Shown here piece after piece: positions 32,765 through 40,593 of a stretch of DNA of 64,000 bases (positions are counted from its first letter, which is position 1; each line of letters opens with the position of its first letter). The notes below the pieces were generated by a model, which saw only the letters and a list, made by a program, of their open reading frames with translations, ran no database searches and was not told where the DNA came from. Source of the DNA: Prosthecobacter fusiformis (GTDB lineage Bacteria; Verrucomicrobiota; Verrucomicrobiia; Verrucomicrobiales; Verrucomicrobiaceae). The stretch spans positions 62,001 through 126,000 of the forward strand of contig NZ_SOCA01000006.1 of assembly GCF_004364345.1 (NCBI RefSeq). Reading direction: 5' to 3'. Both the position numbers and the translations under genes were made by a program.

Positions 32765-34050
32765 AGCCCCAGCACCTCCCCGTACACCTTCGCGTAATGA
32801 CGGGCCGCCACCGCGATGTCGAAACGCTCCACCGCATACCGCCGGACCAGCGCACTGCTCACCGGACGCTCCAGCATCTCCTCCCAGGCACGCTCCAGCG
32901 CCTCTGGATTCCTCACCGGCACCACCTTGCCCACACCTTCCAGCAGGCGCGCACAGTCACCCACATCCGTCGTCACGCACGGTACCCCGCAGGACATCGC
33001 CTCCATCACCGTCATCGGGCAGGCCTCCGTCCGGGAGGAAAGCGAAAACAGATCCAGCGCAGGATACACCCGCTCAGGCTCCGCACGGAAATCCGTAAAG
33101 TGCACCTGATTCCGATGCGGCATGACCGAAAGCGCAGCTCGCGAGCAATCATCCAGGTCCCACTCTTCACCCCCGCAGAGCCAAAAATGCGTCTCCGGCC
33201 TCCGCGCCTGCAGCAGCGCCGCCGCCCGCAACCACGTCGCCAGATTTTTCATCTCGTGAAATCGGCCTACAAAACCCACCAGCGTCGCCCCTTCCGGCAC
33301 CTTCAGTTCCTTCCTTACTGCCCGGCGCACCCCCGCATCGGGTATAAACCGGCCCGTATCGATCCCATTCGGCACCCATTTCATCGCATCCTTCGGATAC
33401 CCGAGTTTTAAATGATCCGTCATGGCCACTTCGGAGCAGGAAATAATGCTCGTCGGCACCACGCGCGAGCTACCGCCCATCATCCAGCGCAGCACCCCCA
33501 TTTTCAGGTCGGAGTCACCCGGATTCCGGTGGATCTCCCGGCAGTGGATTCCCCACACCACCGATTTCACTCCCGCCAGTCGCGCACACCAGCCACCTAC
33601 AAAATCCGCGTGGTGCATCCACGTCTGCACCACATCCGGTTTGATCTTCTTCAGCAGCCGGATCAGTCGCAGCAGCGTCGCTGGCCGCAGGAATGCCTCC
33701 GCCTCCAGGTCATGCACCACGGCACCCGCTGCCTCCAGCTTTGCCACCGCCTCCGGCCAGCCGCGACCATCCACCAGGATGACCTCCGTCCGCCACATTC
33801 CCCCTTTCATCGCCGCCACCAGATTCCCCAGCATCGCCTCCGCCCCGCCGCCTCCAGGCGCGGCTATAAAGTGCACCACCGTCTTCCGGGCCTTCATTTC
33901 CATCGGTTTTCCCGGCCAGATTCTTTTGCCCACCGTCGCAGCCAGATGTCCTGCTGTATGCAGACCATGGCCCGCACTTTGCAGTCCCAACTCCGTCCAG
34001 CCGGCCAGCCTCGTCAGCAGAGCATGCCTGTTTTTGAGGGCCGCATTCAT
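32761..34050 (-). CDS. GT4 glycosyltransferase
   Basis: The 429-residue protein has an N-terminal extension of about 50 residues before the GT-B fold begins at KTVVHFIAAPGGGGAEAML. Family motifs are clear: WVPNGIDTGRFIP, LVGFVGRFHEMKNLATWL, and the E-x7-E donor site EACPMTVMEAMSCGVPCVTT. It should act at the cytoplasmic membrane face, adding a sugar from an NDP donor to the lipid-linked repeat unit. The gene overlaps both the deacetylase and DUF4091 genes by four bases (ATGA), so translation is probably coupled. Confidence 0.92.
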   Translation of the reverse strand: MNAALKNRHALLTRLAGWTELGLQSAGHGLHTAGHLAATVGKRIWPGKPMEMKARKTVVHFIAAPGGGGAEAMLGNLVAAMKGGMWRTEVILVDGRGWPEAVAKLEAAGAVVHDLEAEAFLRPATLLRLIRLLKKIKPDVVQTWMHHADFVGGWCARLAGVKSVVWGIHCREIHRNPGDSDLKMGVLRWMMGGSSRVVPTSIISCSEVAMTDHLKLGYPKDAMKWVPNGIDTGRFIPDAGVRRAVRKELKVPEGATLVGFVGRFHEMKNLATWLRAAALLQARRPETHFWLCGGEEWDLDDCSRAALSVMPHRNQVHFTDFRAEPERVYPALDLFSLSSRTEACPMTVMEAMSCGVPCVTTDVGDCARLLEGVGKVVPVRNPEALERAWEEMLERPVSSALVRRYAVERFDIAVAARHYAKVYGEVLGL

Positions 34051-35042
34051 GCCACACCCCCTTTCCAGCGGCGCACGAGATCAAACGCACCCGAAACCGT
34101 CGCTTCCGCCTCCCACACAGATTCCGGTGCCCCATAGCGCGGCATCATCATTCGGTTCCGCGCCGTATTCACCCGCCCGCACACCGTCGTCCAAGCCGAT
34201 TGATAACCCACCTCCTTCAGCACCCCCAGCGTCTCCGGCGTATAGTCGTCCACTCCCCCGTTGGGAAAAGCAAACGCACTAGGCTCAGCCCCCAGCTCCG
34301 CCCGTATCCGGTCAGCGCACATTCTTATCTCCCACCGCTGCTTTTCCACCCCGCATCTGGAAAGGATAGGGTGCGTATGCGTATGCCCGCCGAAGTCCAC
34401 CAGCCCGCCCTCCTGCATTTCACGGGCCTGCGCCCATGTCATCGGCCGCATCACCTCCGGTTCATCCAGTGGCATAGTCACACTCTCCACCAGCCTCCTC
34501 ACCTCTTCCCGCATCACTTCATCCGGTAGCCTCTTCAGATGCGCTAGCGCCTCACCCAGCGTCCGGGTATTCCCTACCCGTCCTCCCTGTCTCATCGCCA
34601 CATCCACCTGTTGAAACCACAGCGGCGCATCCCCGTCCAGAAACCCCGTCGCCAAAAAAATCGTCGTCGGCAGCCCCAGATCACGCAGCACCGGATACCC
34701 CAGCTCATAGTTTGAGGCATAGCCATCATCAAAAGTCAGCGCCACCGCCCGCTCCGGCAGCCGTTCCCCCCGCTCCAGGATCTCCGCCATCTCCGCCAGC
34801 CTCATCACCTCATATCCCTTCGCCAATCGTTCGCAGACTGCCCGGAAAGTCGAAAGCCGCAGATGCAGACCCTCGTCCGAAACCCCCGTTGCCACCCCAT
34901 CCGCGCGCAGCCCATGAAAAGCCAGCACCGCCCCCTCACCCGCTAGCTGACACCTTGCCAGCCCCGCCACCCCGCAAAAAACCAACGCCGCCGATTTAGC
35001 GGCCTGACCCGCACGGGACAGACTGGAATGCAGAAACGACAT
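34047..35042 (-). CDS. Polysaccharide deacetylase, NodB/CE4 family
   Basis: The 331-residue protein has the NodB-homology fold: motif 1 is LTFDDGYASNYELG with the metal Asp pair, motif 2 is GGHTHTHPILS with the H-x3-H zinc ligands, and a late segment YQSAWTTVCGRVN matches the end of the domain. Family members remove N-acetyl groups from chitin-like or exopolysaccharide sugars. No convincing signal peptide is seen, although a hydrophobic stretch lies at about 15-30. It is the first gene of the minus polysaccharide arm. ATG at 35042 lies right after a very AT-rich stretch. Confidence 0.9.
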   Translation of the reverse strand: MSFLHSSLSRAGQAAKSAALVFCGVAGLARCQLAGEGAVLAFHGLRADGVATGVSDEGLHLRLSTFRAVCERLAKGYEVMRLAEMAEILERGERLPERAVALTFDDGYASNYELGYPVLRDLGLPTTIFLATGFLDGDAPLWFQQVDVAMRQGGRVGNTRTLGEALAHLKRLPDEVMREEVRRLVESVTMPLDEPEVMRPMTWAQAREMQEGGLVDFGGHTHTHPILSRCGVEKQRWEIRMCADRIRAELGAEPSAFAFPNGGVDDYTPETLGVLKEVGYQSAWTTVCGRVNTARNRMMMPRYGAPESVWEAEATVSGAFDLVRRWKGGVA

Positions 35043-35043
35043 A

Positions 35044-35072
35044 ATTTTATAAAATTACCATAAAACTATCAA
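35044..35072 (-). promoter_or_regulatory. Candidate promoter of the minus-strand polysaccharide arm
   Basis: On the minus strand TTGATA (35072-35067), a 17-base spacer and TAAAAT (35049-35044) fit the sigma-70 pattern. The -10 ends one base before the annotated ATG, so transcription would begin inside the frame unless the true start codon is further in. Confidence 0.3.
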
Positions 35073-35359
35073 GTTTTTACTAATAATCAACAAAAACTCA
35101 CAATTTTTCAAAAACATCCTCTTCCTCCCGTCCTCACCGGACGTAATCGCCCACCCTGCAAGTGGCTGGTGCCCGCCCCCAATTCAATGAGGCGGTAATC
35201 TCCTTGTATGTCGAAGTTGTCCGCTCAGGCAGAGGCAAAGGCGGCCTGCGCCTGATTCAGTTCCAGGCTAGTTTCCCACCGCTCTGCCGTAAGGATCGGC
35301 TACCACGGTAAACTGCCCGAAGCCTAGCGATCTGCCGCGCAGGCTACTCGGGGAGTTTG

Positions 35360-35381
35360 GCCACACCCTTTCGAGTGTGGC
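35360..35381 (-). terminator. Hairpin after the dehydrogenase gene
   Basis: GCCACAC (35360-35366) pairs with GTGTGGC (35375-35381) around an 8-base loop, 21 bases beyond the stop at 35402. There is no T run downstream on the minus strand. Confidence 0.45.
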
Positions 35382-35401
35382 TTGATTAGAAAGGGATACG
35401 T

Positions 35402-36604
35402 TTATTCCCCTGGCAGTGGCTCGGTCGGCCAAGTTTCGATCCAGGGCAGACCGTATTCGTTCAGGTCGGCCATGAAGGGATCTGGATTCAGTTGCTCCAC
35501 ATTCCACACACCCGGCTGGCGGTATTCCGTATTCGTCAGCAGTTGTTTCGCGGCGATCATTGCCGGTACGCCGGTCGTATAGCTCACGCCCTGGCTATTC
35601 GTTTCCTTGTAGCAGTCTTCGTGATCCTTGATGTTATACACGTAATAGCGCTTGAACTGGCCGTCCTTGCCTGTGCCTTCGATCCAGTTGCCAATGCAGG
35701 TCTTGCCTTTGGTATCCGCACCCAGTGTCCCTGGCTCAGGCAGCAGGGTCTTCAGGAATTCAATCGGGATGATCGGCACGCCCTTGTGCATCACTGGATC
35801 AATGCGGGTCATGCCCACATTCACCAGCACCTCCATGTGCTTGATGTACGCATCGCCAAAGGTCATCCAAAAACGTGCGCGGCCGATATCAAAATGCTTC
35901 GTCAGGGACTCCAGCTCCTCATGATACAGGCAATAGATATTCTTCGGCCCGATGCCATCCGGGAAGTCAAAGCTGCGCTTGATCTCCAGCGGCTTAGTTT
36001 CCACCCACTGGCCGTTTTCCCAGTATCGGCCATTGGCGGTCACCTCACGAAGATTGATCTCCGGATTAAAATTCGTCGCAAAGGCCTTGCCATGGTCGCC
36101 TGCATTGCAGTCCAGGATGTCCAGGGTATCGATCTTGCTGAAGTGATGCTTCAGGGCATACGCCGTATAGACATTCGTCACGCCTGGGTCAAAGCCGCAG
36201 CCCAGCAGGGCCGTCAGCCCTGCCGCCTTGAACTTCTCCTGGTAAGCCCACTGCCAGTGGTATTCAAACTTCGCCACATCCCGTGGCTCATAGTTCGCTG
36301 TGTCGATGTAATGCACACCGGCCTCCAGGCAGGCGTCCATGATCGTCAGGTCCTGGTATGGCAGCGCCACATTGATGACCACCTCCGGCTGAAATTCCTT
36401 CAGCAGCTTCACCAGCTCCGGCACATTGTCCGCATCCACAGATGCTGTCTGGATCGGCCGCTTCAACTCCGCCGCGATGCTGTCGCACTTGGACTTCGTG
36501 CGCGAGGCGAGCATGATTTCGCTAAACACGTCCGGGAGCTGCGCGCATTTGTGTGTGACCACGCGGCCCACGCCGCCTGCACCGATGATAAGAACTTTTG
36601 CCAT
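35402..36604 (-). CDS. Saccharopine dehydrogenase family protein, likely carboxynorspermidine/carboxyspermidine dehydrogenase
   Basis: The 400-residue cytoplasmic protein has an N-terminal Rossmann NAD(P)-binding motif GAGGVGRVV at residues 8-16 and the saccharopine-dehydrogenase C-terminal domain. CGFDPGVTNVYTAYALKH and DILDCNAGDHGKAFATNFNP are typical of the subgroup that condenses L-aspartate semialdehyde with putrescine or diaminopropane to carboxy(nor)spermidine, an alternative route to polyamines. The partner decarboxylase (nspC) is not in the window. The gene is transcribed divergently from the SDR gene at 36787. The subgroup call rests on recalled family text, so lysine-pathway saccharopine dehydrogenase is the alternative. 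Confidence 0.85.
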   Translation of the reverse strand: MAKVLIIGAGGVGRVVTHKCAQLPDVFSEIMLASRTKSKCDSIAAELKRPIQTASVDADNVPELVKLLKEFQPEVVINVALPYQDLTIMDACLEAGVHYIDTANYEPRDVAKFEYHWQWAYQEKFKAAGLTALLGCGFDPGVTNVYTAYALKHHFSKIDTLDILDCNAGDHGKAFATNFNPEINLREVTANGRYWENGQWVETKPLEIKRSFDFPDGIGPKNIYCLYHEELESLTKHFDIGRARFWMTFGDAYIKHMEVLVNVGMTRIDPVMHKGVPIIPIEFLKTLLPEPGTLGADTKGKTCIGNWIEGTGKDGQFKRYYVYNIKDHEDCYKETNSQGVSYTTGVPAMIAAKQLLTNTEYRQPGVWNVEQLNPDPFMADLNEYGLPWIETWPTEPLPGE

Positions 36605-36786
36605 AGAGACGAAAGGGTGGCGGTGAAGAATCCAGAGTCAAGCGACGCCATGTGAAACTGAAGGATAAAGCGGGGCTTTCGATTCTGCCTCAGATGTCCT
36701 TGTCTCCTCCCATTCTCAGAAGAACTCGCCCTCCCACGCAGTATTCTGTTAAACCAGCAGCCATCGCAAACCCGACCTCTTTCCTC

Positions 36787-37560
36787 ATGTTTTCCCTCGC
36801 ACACAAGACGGCCGTCATCACCGGCGCAGGCTCCGGCATCGGTCAGGCCATCGCCCTCCTCTTTGCCCGCCAGGGAGCCCATGTGGAGGTGATGGATCTG
36901 CACATGGAGTCGGCCCAGGACACCGCAGATCAGATCATTGCCGAAGGAGGCAGCGCCCGCGCCGTCGCCTGTGATGTCGGGGACCATGCCCATGTTAAAG
37001 CCGTCTTCGAGGAAATCGGCCTCCGTCGCCCCCGTCTGGACATCTTGGTCAATAACGCTGGCATCGCCCACATCGGCACCTTGCTCACCACGACCGAGGC
37101 GGATCTCGACCGCCTTTACCAGATCAATGTCAAAGGTCTCTTCAATTGCTCACAGGCCGTCATCTCCCGCATGGTCACTCAGGGCGGGGGAGTCGTGCTA
37201 AACATGTGCTCCATCGCCGCAGACATGGGCCTGGCGGATCGCTTCGCCTATTCCATGACCAAAGGGGCTGTCCTTACCATGACGTATTCCATCGCCAAGG
37301 ACTACCTCGCCCACGGCATCCGGTGCAATTGCATCAGCCCCGCCCGTGTCCACACCCCCTTTGTGGATGGATACCTGGCCCGCACGTATCCTGGCCAGGA
37401 GGCCGAAATGTTCGCCAAGCTCAGCGCCGCCCAGCCTATTGGCCGCATGGCCCAGCCAATGGAGATCGCGTCTCTGGCAGTATATCTTTGCAGTGACGAG
37501 GCCGGTTTCATCACTGGCAGCGCTTATCCCATCGACGGCGGTGCCATCCACCTCCGGTAA
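36787..37560 (+). CDS. SDR family oxidoreductase
   Basis: From ATG at 36787 the product is a 257-residue classical short-chain dehydrogenase: cofactor motif TGAGSGIGQAIA near residue 12, NNAGIAHIG near 88, a serine in MCSIAADMG, the YxxxK pair in AYSMTKGA, and the C-terminal FITGSAYPIDGG. The YxxxK with NAD(H)-type D in EVMDLHMES points to NAD use. The closest recalled relatives oxidise sugar acids or sugars such as L-fuconate derivatives, but the substrate is not determined. The frame continues 45 codons upstream without family similarity. It is divergent from the dehydrogenase at 35402. Confidence 0.88.
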   Translation: MFSLAHKTAVITGAGSGIGQAIALLFARQGAHVEVMDLHMESAQDTADQIIAEGGSARAVACDVGDHAHVKAVFEEIGLRRPRLDILVNNAGIAHIGTLLTTTEADLDRLYQINVKGLFNCSQAVISRMVTQGGGVVLNMCSIAADMGLADRFAYSMTKGAVLTMTYSIAKDYLAHGIRCNCISPARVHTPFVDGYLARTYPGQEAEMFAKLSAAQPIGRMAQPMEIASLAVYLCSDEAGFITGSAYPIDGGAIHLR

Positions 37561-37729
37561 AAGTAGCCCGGCCTAGCCGAGATGAGCGGGAGCCCTCCTT
37601 TTCACCTTTTATCGCCTTCCGGCCACAACCTGTCCCGTATCCTCGCAGGCTGGTCAAAAAAATGCCCTTTTCGCCTTACCTCGCATTCCAGGCTTCTCAC
37701 TTACAGCCTTGATAGTTTAAAAGGGACAA

Positions 37730-38926
37730 ATGCAAGGTCCAGAGACTGCCCCAGACGCCCCCTCATCGCCCGCCGCATCCATCGATGAGGACTCCATCTC
37801 CGTGGTCGAGGTCGCAGAAGCCGCGCCCCCTTTTCGCGCCCCTACTCCCACCTCCGATACCCTTCCTCAGCGGAATCCCCTCATCCAGGCCTGGAGCCGC
37901 ATTGGCGGTGGTTCCCTCGCCCTTTCCCTCCTCATTCACCTGGGCATCATCTTTGCGGGTGGCCTCATCGTCTTCACCACCGCCATTCAAGAGAAAGCCG
38001 TGGATTTCTTGCCCGGCGGCGGCTCTCCCCAGGGGGACAAGGCCTCTCAGGCGCTTTCTCATCAGGTCCAGCAAAAGCGCCAGAGCACCCTCAATAAAAA
38101 AATCCCCCGCCAGCGTCTCGTCTCCACCAATCTCAATTCCGCCATCTCCCTGCCTGATTCGCCACCAGACCTGCTGGATGTCCCGGACGTCTCCTCCATG
38201 CTCGGCAGTGGCAAGCTCAGCACCACCATGGGAGCGAGCAGCCTATCCAGCTTCGGCCCCGGCTCCGGTCTAGGCAGCATGTCCGGCATCACCTTCCAGC
38301 CCATCACCATGTTCGGAAAGGAGATGAAGGACACCCGCCGCATCGCCGTCGTCATGGATGTCTCCCGCTCCATGACCAAGTATCTGCCCGCCGTCGTCGC
38401 AGAGCTGGATAAAATCGCCCGGCAGAGCGTCCTCGTCCTCTATTTCGGCTGCGGTCTCAACGAGCCCAAAGAACGCATCGATGATAAAATCCGCAAAACC
38501 GCCGGGGACGACTTCGCTTCCTTCTGGCAAAACTGGGAAGGCAAAGCCTCCATCAAACTCACTGCGGATGAGCGCAAAAAGCTCAAGTACGACCCCAAGC
38601 AGCCCATGCCCCTGGAGGCCATCTATAAAAAACTCGCCGGTCGTCCGAATACCTACTACATCGGCTTCAACGGCATCGGTCACACCCAGTCCGCCCTCAT
38701 GTGCAATGAAATCACCGAGGCCGACACCGTGTACTGGTTTGCCGATTTCCAGGACGCCGTCACCGAAGACGTCATGAACCAGGTCCGGCGCAAGCTCAAA
38801 TACCGCAAGCAAAAGCTCTACATGCACGCCTCCGTCCGTGGTCGCTCCTTTGATAAAGTCCGCGAAGGCCTCGTCATCCCCCTCGGCGGCGAAGTCATGG
38901 AAACCGAAGTCAAAGCAGCGAAGTAA
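37730..38926 (+). CDS. Membrane-anchored VWA-type protein of unknown function
   Basis: The 398-residue protein begins with a Pro/Ala-rich, acidic cytoplasmic region and has one membrane helix (about 62-84, LALSLLIHLGIIFAGGLIVF). After a Ser/Gly-rich linker comes a von Willebrand A-like domain starting IAVVMDVSRSM with the MIDAS DxSxS at about 210-214. The DxSxS site should bind a divalent metal and mediate protein contacts. The C-terminal half contains NTYYIGFNGIGHTQ and DTVYWFADFQDAV. No MoxR or Bat gene lies beside it. The helix-plus-linker layout resembles TonB/ExbD-type anchored proteins, but no such motif is found. Confidence 0.75.
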   Translation: MQGPETAPDAPSSPAASIDEDSISVVEVAEAAPPFRAPTPTSDTLPQRNPLIQAWSRIGGGSLALSLLIHLGIIFAGGLIVFTTAIQEKAVDFLPGGGSPQGDKASQALSHQVQQKRQSTLNKKIPRQRLVSTNLNSAISLPDSPPDLLDVPDVSSMLGSGKLSTTMGASSLSSFGPGSGLGSMSGITFQPITMFGKEMKDTRRIAVVMDVSRSMTKYLPAVVAELDKIARQSVLVLYFGCGLNEPKERIDDKIRKTAGDDFASFWQNWEGKASIKLTADERKKLKYDPKQPMPLEAIYKKLAGRPNTYYIGFNGIGHTQSALMCNEITEADTVYWFADFQDAVTEDVMNQVRRKLKYRKQKLYMHASVRGRSFDKVREGLVIPLGGEVMETEVKAAK

Positions 38927-39040
38927 CTTCAGGCCCGAGAGAAGCGGACACTCATAAAGTCTGTCACCCCGATCTCCGCCTCCCTCCCCACCGAAACATC
39001 TCGACAACTGGGTGCGTTTTCATTTCCTTAGCCTCCACGC

Positions 39041-40381
39041 ATGAAACTGCCCTTCTTCCTCGCCTTTGCCCTCGCGGCTTCTTTTGCCAATGCCGAAAAC
39101 TGGCCCAACTGGCGTGGGCCGGCGATGGATGGGTCCAGCCCGGAAAAGAATATTCCTGCGAAGTTTAGCAAAACGGAAGGTGTGAAATGGGCGGTGGATG
39201 TGCCGGCTATCTCGGCCTCCGTGCCTGTCGTGTGGGGAGACAAGGTCTTCCTGACTGCGCCCATCGCGGACAAACAGCAGCTCGTTGGTCTTTGCTATGA
39301 TGCCAAAACGGGCAAGGAACTCTGGCGCAAGGTCGTCTCCGAAGGCGGACTCCAATGGGATAACAAGAGCAACCTGGCCAGCCCGTCCCCGGTGACCGAT
39401 GGGGAGCATGTCATCTTCCTTTTTGCGGATGCTGTTGCAGCCAGTTTTGACCTCGAAGGCAACCTCCAGTGGAAGCGTGATTTCAAGGAAACCCACGGTG
39501 CCTTTGCCACCCAGTGGACCTATGGCAGCAGCCCGATGCTGGATGGCGGTAAACTTTACATCCAAGTGCTGCAGCGCAACGAGCCCTTTGAATTCCAGGG
39601 CTTTGCCAAAGGCACACCGGGCAAGGACATGACCAGTTACATCCTGGCTGTGGACCCAGCCACAGGCAAGGATCTGTGGAAACAGCTCCGCAAGACTCCT
39701 GCGGAAGTCGAATCCCTAGAGGCCTTCAGCTCCCCCGTTTTTGCGGATCATGACGGCAAGCGCGTGATGCTGATTTCCGGTGGCGATACCCTGACCCTGC
39801 ATGATGCTGGCACTGGCAGCGAATACGCCCGCCTGACCACCTGGAACCTCGCCGGAGAAGGCTATAACAAGTTCTTCCGCCTCGTGCCTTCTCCCGTCGT
39901 GGGCGATGGCATCGCCCTGGTGTGTGCGCCGAAAAACTCCCCAGTCTTTGCCATGCCAATGTCTAGCAAAGGCAACGAAATCCAGCCTATCTGGTCCACT
40001 GACCCGAAGGTGGTGACCTCGGACGTCTCCACCCCCGCTTTTTATGAAGGCAGCTTTTACGTCCTGGATAGCGGACGCCGCACCGTCAGCCGTGTCGAGC
40101 CCAAGACAGGCAAGGTGATCTGGACAGGCGAAACGGGCAGCAAATCCAAATTCGAAAGCAGCCCCACCGTCGTCGATGGCAAGATCTACATGACCAATTT
40201 CTGGGGCGATGTTTATGTGGTCAAAGCAGGCGGTGACGCCTTCGAGCTGCTGAGCGTCAATGAAATGGGCAATGGCAGCAAACCCAATGGCGACGCCGCA
40301 AGCTGCCGCAGCAGCATCGCCGCCGCCAATGGCTGCCTATTCATCCGTACGCAGGATAAGCTGTATTGCATTGGCCAGTGA
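39041..40381 (+). CDS. Exported PQQ-type beta-propeller repeat protein
   Basis: The 446-residue protein has a short Sec signal peptide (MKLPFFLAFALAASFANAE). The mature protein, starting NWPNWRGPAMDGSS, is built of repeated beta-propeller blades with the recurring G-K-x-x-W pattern (DAKTGKELWRK, DPATGKDLWKQ, EPKTGKVIWTGE). This WRGP opening is typical of verrucomicrobial and planctomycete outer-membrane-biogenesis/BamB-like PQQ repeat proteins. The residues needed for true PQQ dehydrogenases are not seen, so an enzyme role is doubtful; a scaffold or binding role is more likely. It is a single gene with its own promoter presumably in the 110 bases upstream. Confidence 0.88.
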   Translation: MKLPFFLAFALAASFANAENWPNWRGPAMDGSSPEKNIPAKFSKTEGVKWAVDVPAISASVPVVWGDKVFLTAPIADKQQLVGLCYDAKTGKELWRKVVSEGGLQWDNKSNLASPSPVTDGEHVIFLFADAVAASFDLEGNLQWKRDFKETHGAFATQWTYGSSPMLDGGKLYIQVLQRNEPFEFQGFAKGTPGKDMTSYILAVDPATGKDLWKQLRKTPAEVESLEAFSSPVFADHDGKRVMLISGGDTLTLHDAGTGSEYARLTTWNLAGEGYNKFFRLVPSPVVGDGIALVCAPKNSPVFAMPMSSKGNEIQPIWSTDPKVVTSDVSTPAFYEGSFYVLDSGRRTVSRVEPKTGKVIWTGETGSKSKFESSPTVVDGKIYMTNFWGDVYVVKAGGDAFELLSVNEMGNGSKPNGDAASCRSSIAAANGCLFIRTQDKLYCIGQ

Positions 40382-40541
40382 GAAGGGTGGTTTTCACATT
40401 CTCCTTACAAGCCTCTTACCGCCCGCTGACTCAAATCCCACCTGGCCGACCATAGTAGTCTCAGATGGATGATCCTCAGCGGTGTCCATCGCTCTTCAAA
40501 GTAGGTTGTCTTCTTGGCTGTTGGTGACCTTTAAATATTTC

Positions 40542-40575
40542 AGGGCGGACCGAGTGGTCCGTCCTGAACTGTTTT
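40542..40575. terminator. Hairpin terminator between convergent genes
   Basis: AGGGCGGACC (40542-40551) and GGTCCGTCCT (40556-40565) form a 10-bp stem with one wobble and a GAGT loop, followed a few bases later by TTTTT. It sits between the beta-propeller gene (plus) and the GT39-like gene (minus). Confidence 0.65.
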
Positions 40576-40593
40576 TAGGTGTCGAGGAACAAG

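Larger units (their letters stand above)
35043..35401. other. 359-base intergenic stretch: AT-rich promoter zone plus unexplained sequence
   Basis: Bases 35043-35110 are very rich in A+T, unlike their surroundings, and should hold the promoter of the minus polysaccharide arm. Bases 35111-35359 contain no convincing gene, repeat or RNA that I can recognise. A hairpin at 35360-35381 lies after the stop of the dehydrogenase gene. Confidence 0.55.

Noticed and set aside
35268-35507. A 79-codon minus-strand frame upstream of the polysaccharide arm
   Set aside because: It overlaps the 3' end of the dehydrogenase gene and shows no family or signal features.
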